DNA from: Lachnospiraceae bacterium
Lineage (GTDB): Bacteria; Bacillota; Clostridia; Lachnospirales; Lachnospiraceae
Length of the DNA: 64,000 bases
Direction of reading: 5' to 3'
Assembly: GCA_900769115.1 (NCBI GenBank)
Contig: CAAGFJ010000062.1
Location: 1-64,000 of the forward strand
Numbering within the stretch: position 1 is the stretch's first letter; the number at the start of each line of letters is the position of its first letter. The translations under genes and the position numbers were made by a program. Shown in pieces: positions 50,514 through 60,433 of the stretch. The notes under the pieces are model-generated. The model worked only from the letters and a program-made list of their open reading frames with translations. It did not search any database and had not been told where the DNA came from.

Positions 50514-52034
50514 CTATAGATAATCAAGCAATGTCTTCTGAATCACACTCGCTGTTGTTGCAAGGGACGACTCATATACTAACTCTGCCTGATACATCTC
50601 AATCGCAACTTCCTCTGTCTCTACATCCTCATTCGTTGACTTCAGTTCCTTAAAATCTGCCAACTGCTCTGTCACACGGGTCTGAATCAATTCCAGCTTC
50701 GAATAAGTTGTTCCTACCGTTGCCTGTACCGCACTGACATCTTCCATAAAGTTCTGGAAGTTCGTCATGTTATTACCAAACAGCTTCTGCATGTTCTCTT
50801 TCTTAAGTGCGAGCTCTACATCTGCGCCCTCCAGCATCTTATTGATCTGTGCGACTGCATCTGCATCATCCTTATATTGTGGATCCTCCAGCATTCCTTT
50901 AAGCTTCTTAATGTTATTCTCAATATCCAGCACGTCCTGAACAGCATTGGCAAGGTCTTCAATCTTATTGCCCATATCATGCTTGATCAGATCCTTCCCC
51001 TCTGCATTCACGGTAATATACTGATTAAAATTCACCTCGTATTTGATTGGCTGTCCTGTCTTATCCACCGTATAATCGGTATCCTGTATTGTGCCATCCG
51101 GCATCGTCTTATGCTGGGTACAGTTAAAATACATCTCCGGTCTCAGATCCCCAACCTCAAACTTGGACTTGTCATAATTGACTGAAATATTCGATGCTGT
51201 CTTGATCTGGTTATATACATTCTCACCAAAGATCAGTTCACCCGTCTCTGGAATATAATTGATCCCATCCGGATCCACCTTATAATACGTATCGCTGTCT
51301 GCAACCTGCTTCACGGTAAAGTTGATTCCCGCCTGTCCGAGCAGGTCCGATGGTGTTCCATTCGCATCCGTCACTGTAATACTCGGGGTTCCATTATCTA
51401 ACCCGCTATATGCTAATCGCAGCTTATACACACTTGCAGAAGTTGGCTGCTCATAAGCTGTGTTACCTGCCAAAATGTTATCCAGATCTTCCGGCTTCAC
51501 ACCGTCTAATACCACATTCTTGCTCTCAATTGAATCCGGCGAGATGTCCTCCGTAATATTATAAGAAAGCCCCTCCTTCGATGCATCATCCTGAAATACC
51601 AGATTCGTCTCTGTCTTATATCCGGAAAACAGATATCGTCCTGCATAGGTGGTTCCACCCTCCTTGTAGATTGCATCCTTCAGTGCAAGCAATTCATCAA
51701 TGATCGTCTGACGATCCTTTGTCTGAAACGTATCACTTGCTCCCTGCTCACAATAATAATATACATCCTGCAGACGGTCATATACATTCTGAACGGACGA
51801 CTGCGTCGTATCTACCCACGACATTGCATCCTTAATATTCTTGTTCTTATATTGATCTAACTGGTCACAGGTTGTCCGAAGCTTCAATGCACGGATCGCA
51901 ATAACAGGATCCTCCGATGGTGCAGATATCCGCTTGCCTGTAGTCGCCTGCTGATTCAGATCACTGACCCGCTGCATGGACTTCTGCATATTACGCAAAG
52001 AACCAGCCGTCACCATTTGATTCGTAACTCTCAT
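50514..52034 (-). CDS. flgL: Hook-filament junction protein FlgL
   Basis: 506 residues. The N-terminus MRVTNQMVTAGSLRNMQKSM and the C-terminus ending in SVIQKTLLDYL are the D0 helices shared with flagellin. The middle is expanded: FlgL is usually around 300 residues, so about 200 are extra surface domain (about 170-330). It joins the junction zone to the filament. AGGAGAG site before the ATG. A terminator-like hairpin precedes it, so it may head its own transcript with fliW and csrA. Confidence 0.94.
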   Translation of the reverse strand: MRVTNQMVTAGSLRNMQKSMQRVSDLNQQATTGKRISAPSEDPVIAIRALKLRTTCDQLDQYKNKNIKDAMSWVDTTQSSVQNVYDRLQDVYYYCEQGASDTFQTKDRQTIIDELLALKDAIYKEGGTTYAGRYLFSGYKTETNLVFQDDASKEGLSYNITEDISPDSIESKNVVLDGVKPEDLDNILAGNTAYEQPTSASVYKLRLAYSGLDNGTPSITVTDANGTPSDLLGQAGINFTVKQVADSDTYYKVDPDGINYIPETGELIFGENVYNQIKTASNISVNYDKSKFEVGDLRPEMYFNCTQHKTMPDGTIQDTDYTVDKTGQPIKYEVNFNQYITVNAEGKDLIKHDMGNKIEDLANAVQDVLDIENNIKKLKGMLEDPQYKDDADAVAQINKMLEGADVELALKKENMQKLFGNNMTNFQNFMEDVSAVQATVGTTYSKLELIQTRVTEQLADFKELKSTNEDVETEEVAIEMYQAELVYESSLATTASVIQKTLLDYL

Positions 52035-52154
52035 TGTCTCTCTCCTGTCCGGTTATTCCATTAACCTCACTTACTGCCGCCTCATCCATTAGGCAGTCAA
52101 CTCTCTATATACTATATCGTAACGAATCATCCAATACACAAGATGCAACCGCAC

Positions 52155-52207
52155 AAAAAATAGCAAATCGTCAGAGAATATATGTGAAAGCAATCTTCTC
52201 TGACGAT
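52155..52207 (-). terminator. Terminator-like hairpin between flgK and flgL
   Basis: ATCGTCAGAGAA (52167-52178) and TTCTCTGACGAT (52196-52207) form a perfect 12-bp stem. On the minus strand TTTTTT occurs 6 bases after it. It would end the flgM-flgK transcript in part. Confidence 0.55.
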
Positions 52208-52230
52208 CATACCACGTCTTAATGCAGCTT

Positions 52231-54114
52231 CTATACACCGGTCTGATTAATCAGTTTGTCATACACCTCATTCATAACCGAGATTACCTTGCTTGCAAGG
52301 TCAAATCCATTCTGATAGATTACCAGGCTGCTTGCCTCCTCGTTCGTATCTACAGAAGACACCGACTTTCTCTGATTATCGATAACAGTTGCTACTTCGT
52401 TCATATTCTTGGAAAATGCCGTGTACTTCGAGATATCTACTGCCTGTGAAGTTGTAATGGACTGCAGGAACTGTGCAACGGTTCCTTGCGAGTACATGCT
52501 CCAGTCATCCATACCCGCAATCACTTTGTCCAACACCCCTCTGGCATCCTTGTTGCCCTGTTCAATATCCTCTTTGTAAGATACAACCAGCTTGGATTGA
52601 TCTTTCACAATCTCCTGATTGATGCTCCAGTTAAGTGCTGTGATCCGATAATAGCTGGAATCTACAGAAGCCATTGTAGAGCTGCCTGCATTCCCCGTAA
52701 GAACATAATCATTGCCCTCAATATCCGGTGCCGTAAAGAAATCCATTCCGGCATCTCCATTGGCATCCACGCCCGTTGTGAAAATATCATTCATATATCG
52801 GGAGAGTGTTCTTGCAAACTCATTCAATTGCGTCATATAATACGGGATTCCCTTGCAATCTACACTGTCGCCCATGATCGCTTCCTTTCCCACATCCAGA
52901 CCTACATCAAAAGTCGCAGGAACCCGCTTACCCGTCTCATCCTCTACAGTCAGATTCTTAAAAATAAAGCTGGTGAGATTCCCATCTGCATCCTTCGCAG
53001 CCTCCCAGCTATCATAATAATAGCTCTTACAGTTCAAAGTGATCACACCTGATTCCGGCAGGTTCAGCTTATCCACCGATATTGCTTTTGCAAGCTTGAC
53101 CGTTGCTGTAGAACCATTACCCGTTCCGATTGCCATCGCCGTGATGGTTCCGGTAAATGGATCCGCATTATTGCCATCCCTTACCTCCAACAGACCTTTG
53201 ATCCGTCCGGTCACGTTCTCACTGTTAAAATTAAACTTCTCGCCAATTGTATCATTCAATCCTTCCCAATAGACATCATACAATCCATCAATGTCGTTCT
53301 GATTCACTTTCTCCTGGCGCGCCACAACCTTAAGCTGCTTGCATTCCATCTCATCTACTAATACGGTATTACCAATCCGCACCTCGTAACGGCTTGCTCC
53401 TGATTCAATTGCATTCTCGCCAAAACCGTAGGTGATCGGCGTCTCTGTCACGGTAACATTCACCAGTTCAGAAAGAGAATCCACTAATACTTCCCGCTGG
53501 TCCCGCAGATCATTCGCATTCCCGGAACGTGTCTCAATATTCATGATCTGCTGATTCAATGTATAGATCTGGGATGCGATCGAATTGATCGTATCTACAT
53601 GAATTGCCACCTCATTATTAATATCCTGCTGTGTCTTGCGGTAATTCGTTCCTGTCTCCTTGATCAGATCCGTAAAATTCTGTGCTGATTGAATGAACTG
53701 AGTCCGGTAGGTTGCATCCGAAGGGCTGGATGCCAGATCCTGCATGGCACCGCTTAACTTGCTGAGAAGCTTCGTGTACCCTGTCTCCGATTGCATCTCA
53801 TTCAAATAGGACTGCAGCTGTGTCAACTGTTCCTGCACGCCGGTATATTCCGAATACTGCGATTGCGCTGCATGATACTTGGTATCATAATAGATATTAC
53901 GTAATTGTGTGATTCCCGTTGCCTTAACACCGGTACCCATCATTCCATATGCATTATTCACACGAAGTGCATCTGCCGCCTGTGCAAGTACCGTCTGTCT
54001 CGAATACCCCTTCACATTTGCATTGGATATGTTATGTGCCGCCGTATTCATATTCGCCTGTTGATAATTAAGTCCCGATAATCCGGTGTTCAATCCTAAA
54101 AATGTTGATGGCAT
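52231..54114 (-). CDS. flgK: Hook-associated protein FlgK, copy A
   Basis: 627 residues. FLGLNTGLSGLNYQQANMNT and AHNISNANVKGYSRQ form the conserved N-terminal rod-type helix. The C-terminus ends in LVIYQNGFDLASKVISVMNE, the matching helix. FlgK forms the first junction ring between hook and filament. The middle (about 250-480) is variable. A second, divergent FlgK precedes it by 21 bases, so this is a tandem pair. GAAGGG lies 8 bases before the ATG. Confidence 0.94.
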   Translation of the reverse strand: MPSTFLGLNTGLSGLNYQQANMNTAAHNISNANVKGYSRQTVLAQAADALRVNNAYGMMGTGVKATGITQLRNIYYDTKYHAAQSQYSEYTGVQEQLTQLQSYLNEMQSETGYTKLLSKLSGAMQDLASSPSDATYRTQFIQSAQNFTDLIKETGTNYRKTQQDINNEVAIHVDTINSIASQIYTLNQQIMNIETRSGNANDLRDQREVLVDSLSELVNVTVTETPITYGFGENAIESGASRYEVRIGNTVLVDEMECKQLKVVARQEKVNQNDIDGLYDVYWEGLNDTIGEKFNFNSENVTGRIKGLLEVRDGNNADPFTGTITAMAIGTGNGSTATVKLAKAISVDKLNLPESGVITLNCKSYYYDSWEAAKDADGNLTSFIFKNLTVEDETGKRVPATFDVGLDVGKEAIMGDSVDCKGIPYYMTQLNEFARTLSRYMNDIFTTGVDANGDAGMDFFTAPDIEGNDYVLTGNAGSSTMASVDSSYYRITALNWSINQEIVKDQSKLVVSYKEDIEQGNKDARGVLDKVIAGMDDWSMYSQGTVAQFLQSITTSQAVDISKYTAFSKNMNEVATVIDNQRKSVSSVDTNEEASSLVIYQNGFDLASKVISVMNEVYDKLINQTGV

Positions 54115-54135
54115 ATTCTCATTCCCTTCTTACTT

Positions 54136-55941
54136 TTATCCTAATTTGCTGATCAAATGTTCCACCATGTCAGATACCACCGTAAAGTATCTCGACGAAG
54201 CATTGTAGCCCTGTTGATATCGGATCAGATTACTCAATTCCTCACTTGTTGATACTCCGGTAACCGTCTGTCTCTGGTTATCCGCCTCCTGAACTGCCTT
54301 GGTCTGCGACTCTGCAATTCCATTGTAGGTGTATCCCTTATTGGCAAAGTCTGCAACGAACTCCTTGTAGTAACCCATAAAATTATTGGTTACCAGACTG
54401 TTCGGTCCAAGGCTCGCAAAATCATCCTCCCACATTGTGATCAACTGATTCGCCACATCCTGCAATTCTTCCTTTTGCAGATTCGACAATGGCAGCAGGC
54501 TCGGATTCTTAGTCAGATCATCATTGACCTGAATATTACCTAATGTATATAAAGAGTGATAATTGTTCTCATTCTCCTCATTGTATACTTTGACCGTCTG
54601 CTGGGTTCCATCTGCTAACGTTACCGTCTGTTCCGTATAACGCGGCATATTATTCCGGACAAACAGCTCTGTTCCCTGCACACTGTTCTTCTCACCCATA
54701 CCATAGCCGGCCTTCTCTGTATCCAGCACCTGAATCGTGCTGCCATCCGCTAAGGTAACCTCCTTATTCGGACATAAGATATCATTAATCTTCGTCACTA
54801 CACCATGAATCAGCTGGTCAAACTGCGCCATAATGTTATTCACCGTGTATGGTTCTAAATATGTATTATAATAATCTCTATCCTTGACAAATTGCTGATA
54901 ATCCGTCTGATACTGCTGGTAATCTGCCTGGTAATCCACCATGGCCTGATTATATTCCGCATCTGACTTATAGTCTGCCCGGACCGGGCGAACCGGTGCT
55001 TCCGGTGCCTGCGGCACATCCGTATACTTTGCCACCCAGTCACCACGCGACATGATAATTCCTTTCAGGGAACCGACATCCGTTCCCGTATCTGCATTCG
55101 GCACTCTGGTCAGATTGAACACATTCGTCTGGTCATCCTTCCAGACTGGAACATAATAATCGCAGGAATCACTCACTTCCTTAACATCCATCTTATAGGT
55201 ACGATCCATGCTGACCAGACACCGGTTCTCTGCATAGACCTCCATCTGTCCATCATCCATCTCCCGGTAAGTAATGGATATGATACCACTCAGTTCATCT
55301 AATGCGGCATCTCTCTGATCCCGGTAGTCATTGGCTCCTTCAATTCCCGTTGCCTCTACCTTGCTGATCTGCTCATTCAGATCATATATGGTATCTGCCA
55401 GTTCATTGATCCGGTCTACCTGGTCCTGGATCTCTGTATTCAGATTCTTCTGGTAGGTAGTCAGCTGGGAATATATCTTATTCGCCTGATCAACAAATGC
55501 AACGCCTCTGGCAATATACGAACTTCTTGTTACAATACTGTTCGGCTCCTTCTGCAGCTCCTCTGCCGCAGACCAGAGATTCTGCATATAGGTACGAAAA
55601 TCACTGCTCTCCAATTCTCCAAAATAATTCTGAACCTCCGCTACCACATCATACTTGGTCTGGTAAAACTGTTCCCGTCCAACCTCGGTCCGGTACTTCT
55701 TATCGATCAGGTTATCCCGAATATGCCGGATATCTATGATCCGGGTTCCAAGGCCTGCCTGATTCTTACCAACTGCGGTATCCCCAAGATTCGTATATGC
55801 CATATCCGTGAGAAGAACCTGCTGTCTGGTATATCCGGTAATCCCCGCGTTAGTTATATTATGTGCAGTTGTATTCAGCGCATATTGTCCGGATTGCATA
55901 CCCGATACGCCTACATAGAAATTACCCATTGTGCCTGACAT
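54136..55941 (-). CDS. flgK: Hook-associated protein FlgK, copy B
   Basis: 601 residues, divergent from copy A. NFYVGVSGMQSGQYALNTTA and ITNAGITGYTRQQ form the N-terminal helix. The C-terminal part has NLIRYQQGYNASSRYFTVVS. Residues about 300-365 form an unusual proline- and then tyrosine/glutamine-rich insert (PQAPEAPVRPVRADY, then YQADYQQYQTDYQQFVKD). Both copies lie between flgN and flgL. They may form separate rings or alternate filament types. AGAGG lies 7 bases before the ATG. Confidence 0.93.
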   Translation of the reverse strand: MSGTMGNFYVGVSGMQSGQYALNTTAHNITNAGITGYTRQQVLLTDMAYTNLGDTAVGKNQAGLGTRIIDIRHIRDNLIDKKYRTEVGREQFYQTKYDVVAEVQNYFGELESSDFRTYMQNLWSAAEELQKEPNSIVTRSSYIARGVAFVDQANKIYSQLTTYQKNLNTEIQDQVDRINELADTIYDLNEQISKVEATGIEGANDYRDQRDAALDELSGIISITYREMDDGQMEVYAENRCLVSMDRTYKMDVKEVSDSCDYYVPVWKDDQTNVFNLTRVPNADTGTDVGSLKGIIMSRGDWVAKYTDVPQAPEAPVRPVRADYKSDAEYNQAMVDYQADYQQYQTDYQQFVKDRDYYNTYLEPYTVNNIMAQFDQLIHGVVTKINDILCPNKEVTLADGSTIQVLDTEKAGYGMGEKNSVQGTELFVRNNMPRYTEQTVTLADGTQQTVKVYNEENENNYHSLYTLGNIQVNDDLTKNPSLLPLSNLQKEELQDVANQLITMWEDDFASLGPNSLVTNNFMGYYKEFVADFANKGYTYNGIAESQTKAVQEADNQRQTVTGVSTSEELSNLIRYQQGYNASSRYFTVVSDMVEHLISKLG

Positions 55942-55967
55942 ACCCGTTCCTCTTTTCTACCTAATGC

Positions 55968-56483
55968 TCACTGCTTCGCATCAAAGGAAGAATAGCTTCC
56001 TCCAAGCGTCGCTCCACTGTAATTGCCTCTGTTATAGTTCGCCGTCTCCGGCGCCTGATTCATTGACTGAACCAGATTAATGGAATACTCTGTCATCTCC
56101 AGTGATTCCTTCAGCAGTCCCTGATTATGAAGATTCGTCTGCTTCAACAGTTCTGCCTGCTTCAATAATCTATCCCTAACAGTAATTAAAGGATGCTGAA
56201 ACTCGGGCTGTTTCTCCATCAACTGAATGACCTCCGAAACAGTAATCGTGCTCGCATCCTTGCCTAATACCGTCGCAATCTCTTGAAGTGCCAGATTCCT
56301 CTTATGTGATATTGCCGTAATATCATCAACTATTCTCTGTTCTCTCTCATTGGCTTGTGAAAGACGTTCCAAATCATTCGAAACGATCACCGCCGTCTTA
56401 TCCATAGACTCTTTCGTGAGCAGTTCGTATAATTCCGACTCCTGCTCCAAAGTCATAATTAAATTCTCAATTAAGCTCGCCAT
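55968..56483 (-). CDS. flgN: FlgN-type chaperone
   Basis: 171 residues. The helical first 130 residues have MTLEQESELYELLTKESMDK and VSNDLERLSQANERE, typical of FlgN, the export chaperone of FlgK and FlgL. The last 40 residues are Asn/Gly/Ser/Tyr-rich and probably disordered. It lies between flgM and the flgK pair, the expected place. AGGAG before the ATG. Confidence 0.92.
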   Translation of the reverse strand: MASLIENLIMTLEQESELYELLTKESMDKTAVIVSNDLERLSQANEREQRIVDDITAISHKRNLALQEIATVLGKDASTITVSEVIQLMEKQPEFQHPLITVRDRLLKQAELLKQTNLHNQGLLKESLEMTEYSINLVQSMNQAPETANYNRGNYSGATLGGSYSSFDAKQ

Positions 56484-56516
56484 CGAACTCTCCTCTTATC
56501 CATAGTACCTATCAAC

Positions 56517-56538
56517 CCTGAAAGCATATGCTTTCAGG
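56517..56538. repeat. 22-bp perfect palindrome between flgM and flgN
   Basis: CCTGAAAGCAT followed by ATGCTTTCAGG. On RNA it forms a 9-bp stem with loop AUAU. No T-run follows; it may be a processing or stability element. Confidence 0.6.
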
Positions 56539-56539
56539 A

Positions 56540-56827
56540 TTAGATAGATCTCTCGTCAAATGCAGCTAACAACTTATCTGCAAAGTCCTCTGCACTGACC
56601 TGGTAGGTTCCGTTCGCGATGCTCGCCTTCAGCGCACTTACTTTATCCTCTCTTACATCAGGAACTGCCTTAAGTGCTGTCTTAGCAATCTGCATATCTC
56701 TTCCCACAGAAGAAAAAGAAACCTGATCCATGGTTGCCGCAGTGCTTACTCCACTGGTGTTGTAGCCTTTCTTGACTGGCTGATTCCCATATACCTGGGC
56801 AATCTGATTATACGCACCAATTCGCAT
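56540..56827 (-). CDS. flgM: Anti-sigma-28 factor FlgM
   Basis: 95 residues. The disordered N-terminal half is followed by the conserved C-terminal sigma-binding region: VSFSSVGRDMQIAKTALKAV and IANGTYQVSAEDFADKLLA. FlgM holds sigma-28 inactive until it is exported through the finished hook. The start is the ATG after AAGAAGG (56827). A CCGATATA element precedes it, so FlgM is probably made under sigma-28 itself. Confidence 0.94.
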   Translation of the reverse strand: MRIGAYNQIAQVYGNQPVKKGYNTSGVSTAATMDQVSFSSVGRDMQIAKTALKAVPDVREDKVSALKASIANGTYQVSAEDFADKLLAAFDERSI

Positions 56828-56908
56828 CGTTACACCTTCTTTCCATTGTCCCGGATGACCCATCCGCAGCCAATATATTCTTCCAATCTCATCATTGGAT
56901 TCATTAAT

Positions 56909-56936
56909 TATATCGGACTATTTCCGGAAAACATTA
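56909..56936 (-). promoter_or_regulatory. Sigma-28-like promoter of flgM-flgN-flgK
   Basis: CCGATATA (56909-56916) on the minus strand; the -35 is weak (AATG at 15 or TAAT at 16 bases). Confidence 0.5.
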
Positions 56937-57003
56937 TATCTAATTGAGAAAAAGTTCTAACCCAATATATTGTGTATTACGATGCGATCTTCTGATCAAA
57001 TGA

Positions 57004-57405
57004 TTACTTATCCAGGAAACGCATTCTGGCTGCTTCCCGCTGCTTCTTCACCACAACAGACTCCTCAGACCGGTACATACCATCCATCTTTCCTAACAGC
57101 TTATCCTTACACTTCTGACACAAACGTCCGGAACGGATCATAGCACCACAGCTCTCACAATCCAGTCCAACTCCGGATTCTTCCGAAAAAGAAAGTCTCT
57201 CTTCCCTGATCCAGCGGCGGATCTGGTTCGAGGATACACCTGTCGCCTCTGCTACTTCCGTAATTCCGTGCGTTGGATTCTCACGGACATATTCCTTTAC
57301 TTCCTGAAACTTCTCCTCTAACTTAGCCTTACATCCGGGACAGATTGATGGTCCGCTCAGATAATTAAATAATCTCTTACACTGTCTGCATGTTCTAACT
57401 TCCAT
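57004..57405 (-). CDS. yvyF: YvyF-type flagellar operon protein
   Basis: 133 residues. Zinc ribbons at both ends (CRQCKRLFNYLSG with CPGC; CESCGAMIRSGRLCQKC) flank an HTH-like segment ITEVAEATGVSSNQIRRWI. It is the YvyF/TIGR03826 family, found between comF and flgM in Firmicutes as here. A regulatory, DNA- or RNA-binding role is likely but not established. AAGGAG lies before the ATG. Confidence 0.93.
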   Translation of the reverse strand: MEVRTCRQCKRLFNYLSGPSICPGCKAKLEEKFQEVKEYVRENPTHGITEVAEATGVSSNQIRRWIREERLSFSEESGVGLDCESCGAMIRSGRLCQKCKDKLLGKMDGMYRSEESVVVKKQREAARMRFLDK

Positions 57406-57431
57406 GTTCCCACTCCTTCTTCATCTTGATC

Positions 57432-58142
57432 TTATATAGAATAGCCCCTGCCAATCGCTACGCTGGTATAATATACCTGCTGTACGCCACTTGCCAGCAG
57501 CACCTTTGCACAGGCCTCTATGGTTGCTCCGCTGGTATATATATCATCCACAACCAGCACTCTATCTAATTTTATCGTATTTTCCCCTATTTTGAAAGCA
57601 TTTTTTAGGTTTTTCATACGGGCTTTGTCATTTAATTCTTTCTGGGGACTTGTATCTACTACCCGTTTGATATAATCCGGATAGACCGGCACACGAAGTT
57701 CCCTGCCTAGCTCCCTGGCAAGAACCTCTGCCTGATTATATCCCCGCACTCTCTTCTTATGCGGATGCACCGGAACCGGTACAATTCCTGATATACCAAG
57801 CCGCTGCAGCTGTTCGCCATATCGTCTGCATATACTCTCACTGTAAAACGCTGCATATCCCCGCTGGTTCTTATACTTGAAATCATACAGGGATGTCTTT
57901 ACACCTCCTGTATACCAGAATGCAGGAAAGCCCCGCATGTAGGACTTGGGCATCCGCATACAATCCTCGCAATACTCCTCTTCTTCCCTCTCAATTCCTT
58001 TGCCACATCGCATGCAGACCGGTTCTTCCACCCATTCCACCGTACTTCTGCACTCCGGACACACCATCTCCGTCCCATATGGACGCACCTTCCGGCATAG
58101 CGGACAATGTACCGGATACAATAGATCCAACCAACGACCCAA
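57432..58142 (-). CDS. comF: ComF-family phosphoribosyltransferase-like protein
   Basis: About 236 residues. The N-terminal double zinc ribbon (CPLC, CPEC, CMRC, CEDC) is followed by a PRTase fold whose PRPP loop is RVLVVDDIYTSGATIEACAK. ComF proteins take part in DNA uptake during transformation. The likely start is the TTG at 58142, 7 bases after AGGAGG; the frame is open a little further but that would overlap the helicase gene. Gene order helicase-comF-yvyF-flgM resembles Bacillus (comFA-comFC-yvyF-flgM), with a RecD2 helicase in place of ComFA. Confidence 0.92.
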   Translation of the reverse strand: MGRWLDLLYPVHCPLCRKVRPYGTEMVCPECRSTVEWVEEPVCMRCGKGIEREEEEYCEDCMRMPKSYMRGFPAFWYTGGVKTSLYDFKYKNQRGYAAFYSESICRRYGEQLQRLGISGIVPVPVHPHKKRVRGYNQAEVLARELGRELRVPVYPDYIKRVVDTSPQKELNDKARMKNLKNAFKIGENTIKLDRVLVVDDIYTSGATIEACAKVLLASGVQQVYYTSVAIGRGYSI

Positions 58143-58156
58143 ACTGTAACCTCCTG

Positions 58157-60415
58157 TCAAAAACCTTCCTCATGTAATTCCCTAAGCCGGAGATCTAAGG
58201 AAGAATATCTCTTCTGCTCATCATTATTCTGAATCATATTCTCCACCAGATAACCATTTCCCACAATAACAACACATTGTCTTGCTCTCGTTACCGCTGT
58301 GTACAACAGATTCCGGTTGAGCAGCACACGCGGTCCGCTAAGCAGCGGCAGCACAACCGCCGGATATTCACTACCCTGCGATTTGTGAATCGTGATCGCA
58401 TAGGACAATTCCAGCTCATCCAACAGATTATACGGATAGCGCACTTCCTTGTCATCATCAAACACGACAACAACCTCTTCGTTATAGTCATCAATCTCCC
58501 GGATCACGCCCATATCTCCGTTGAATACGCCCACTCCTTCTTCTGCCTTGAACCTTCCTTTTCCACTGTAGACCGCCCACTCCAGCTTGTAGTTGTTGCG
58601 GATCTGCATCACCTTATCGCCCTCACGAAAAATAGTGCCATTATTACATTCCTTTTCCTTCTTTCTGGTATTGGCCGGATTGAGCACCTGCTGCAGTTCC
58701 CGGTTGAGATTCTCCACACCCAGTTCGCCATTCCGCATCGGGGTAAGAACCTGTATCTCTTTTCCATCACAGCCTATATATCCCGGAAGCTTACGGGTCA
58801 GCAACAATCCAAGCTCTTTCGTGATATCCTTCGTATTCGATCTCGGAAGATAGAAGAAATCCTTGCTCTTGTTGTCTAACTGAATCGGCTGTCCTTTATT
58901 GATCCTGTGTGCATTTTCTACGATACTGCTTCCCTCTTCCTGACGGAAGATTCGTTCTAACGCAACCACCGGAATACAGCCGGAACGAATGATATCCTTC
59001 AGCACGTTACCCGCGCCAACGGACGGAAGCTGATTCTCATCTCCCACAAGGATCAGGTGCGTTCCCGGCATGATCGCCGCAAGTAGCGAATGCATCAGAA
59101 ACAGATCCACCATCGACATCTCATCAATAATGATCACATCCGCTTCTAATGGATTGGATGCATTACGTTCAAACCGGATTCCTGCATTCCCTGTTGCATT
59201 CCCATCCTCCGGCACTCCACTGGATAATTCCAGCAACCGGTGAATTGTCTGTGCCTTATATCCGGTTGCTTCCGTCATACGCTTAGCCGCACGTCCGGTC
59301 GGAGCTGCCAGCAGAATATCCGCATCCTCCATCTCATAATACTGAATGATCGCATTGATTGTTGTCGTCTTACCGGTTCCCGGACCACCCGTCACTACTA
59401 AAATTCCCTGCTGTACCGCCTGACGAACCGCCTCTTTCTGCATCCCGTCCAGTTCCATGTGATTCTTCTTCTCAATATCCTTAAGAATCCGGTCAATCTC
59501 CCCCTCCTCAACCCGAACGGTAGACTTCGCCTCTAACAGCATCCTCGCAGCATCCAGCTCCCTGTTATAATAATTAGCCGCATAGACAATCTCCTCTTCC
59601 TCCCGTTGCCGGAAGATCACCTTGCCCTCTACCTGCAGATTCATCAACTGGGTCACAATCGTATCCTCATCAATTGCCCCGCTCTTCTCTAACAACTGCC
59701 TTGTCCAACTGATCACCAGATGCTTCGGAAGATAGATATGTCCTAGCCCGGTTGCCTGATTCAGCGTATAAATGATTCCCGCACGCACACGAAAATCCGA
59801 TTGCATTCCAATTCCTGCACGCATAGCAATCGCATCTGCTGTCTTGAATCCTACCCCGCTGATATCCTCTGCAATCTGATACGGATTTTTCTTAATAATC
59901 GTATATAATCTCTGCCCATACTCATTGAATATCTTCACTGACAGCGTTGGCGAGATTCCAAACTCCGAAAGAAACATCAGTGCTTCCCTCATTGCCTGTT
60001 TCTCTATAAACTGCACTCCGATCTCATTTGCCTTGCGTTCGGAGATTCCTTTAATCTCTGCCAGCCGCTCTGGTTCTTCTTCAATCACCTGGAAGGTATC
60101 CATTCCAAATCTCTTAATGATACGTTTGGCCATGATCTCGCCGACACCTTTGATCGCTCCCGACCCAAGATACCGCTCCATACTCATCAGATCATCCGGC
60201 ATCTTCACCTCATACTCCGACACCTTAAACTGCATGCTGTAATTGGGATGTTCCACATATTCACCTCTTGCCAATATATACATTCCTTCTTCTATTCCGG
60301 AAAGATATCCCACAAATGTCTCATCGTCCCCATCCTTGGTCTCTACCGCAAATACAACATATTGATTGTTCTCATTCTTATATATAATCTTCGAAACGAT
60401 CCCTTCCCGTTCCAT
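58157..60415 (-). CDS. recD2: RecD2-type ATP-dependent DNA helicase
   Basis: About 752 residues. N-terminal OB-like domain, then helix-hairpin-helix repeats (SGAIKGVGEIMAKRIIKRFG), Walker A GGPGTGKTTTINA, Walker B IIDEMSMVD and the C-terminal TIHKSQGSEYPAVV. RecD2 is a 5'-3' helicase of superfamily 1 that works without RecBC in Firmicutes, in repair and replication-fork processing. The start is the ATG after GAGG (60415). It occupies the place where Bacillus has comFA. A strong terminator lies only about 20 bases upstream. Confidence 0.93.
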   Translation of the reverse strand: MEREGIVSKIIYKNENNQYVVFAVETKDGDDETFVGYLSGIEEGMYILARGEYVEHPNYSMQFKVSEYEVKMPDDLMSMERYLGSGAIKGVGEIMAKRIIKRFGMDTFQVIEEEPERLAEIKGISERKANEIGVQFIEKQAMREALMFLSEFGISPTLSVKIFNEYGQRLYTIIKKNPYQIAEDISGVGFKTADAIAMRAGIGMQSDFRVRAGIIYTLNQATGLGHIYLPKHLVISWTRQLLEKSGAIDEDTIVTQLMNLQVEGKVIFRQREEEEIVYAANYYNRELDAARMLLEAKSTVRVEEGEIDRILKDIEKKNHMELDGMQKEAVRQAVQQGILVVTGGPGTGKTTTINAIIQYYEMEDADILLAAPTGRAAKRMTEATGYKAQTIHRLLELSSGVPEDGNATGNAGIRFERNASNPLEADVIIIDEMSMVDLFLMHSLLAAIMPGTHLILVGDENQLPSVGAGNVLKDIIRSGCIPVVALERIFRQEEGSSIVENAHRINKGQPIQLDNKSKDFFYLPRSNTKDITKELGLLLTRKLPGYIGCDGKEIQVLTPMRNGELGVENLNRELQQVLNPANTRKKEKECNNGTIFREGDKVMQIRNNYKLEWAVYSGKGRFKAEEGVGVFNGDMGVIREIDDYNEEVVVVFDDDKEVRYPYNLLDELELSYAITIHKSQGSEYPAVVLPLLSGPRVLLNRNLLYTAVTRARQCVVIVGNGYLVENMIQNNDEQKRYSSLDLRLRELHEEGF

Positions 60416-60433
60416 TTCTAATCCTCGCTTGTA

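Noticed and set aside
52115..52125. ACGATATA on the minus strand as a sigma-28 promoter for flgL
   Set aside because: Core mismatch and no recognisable -35 at the right distance.
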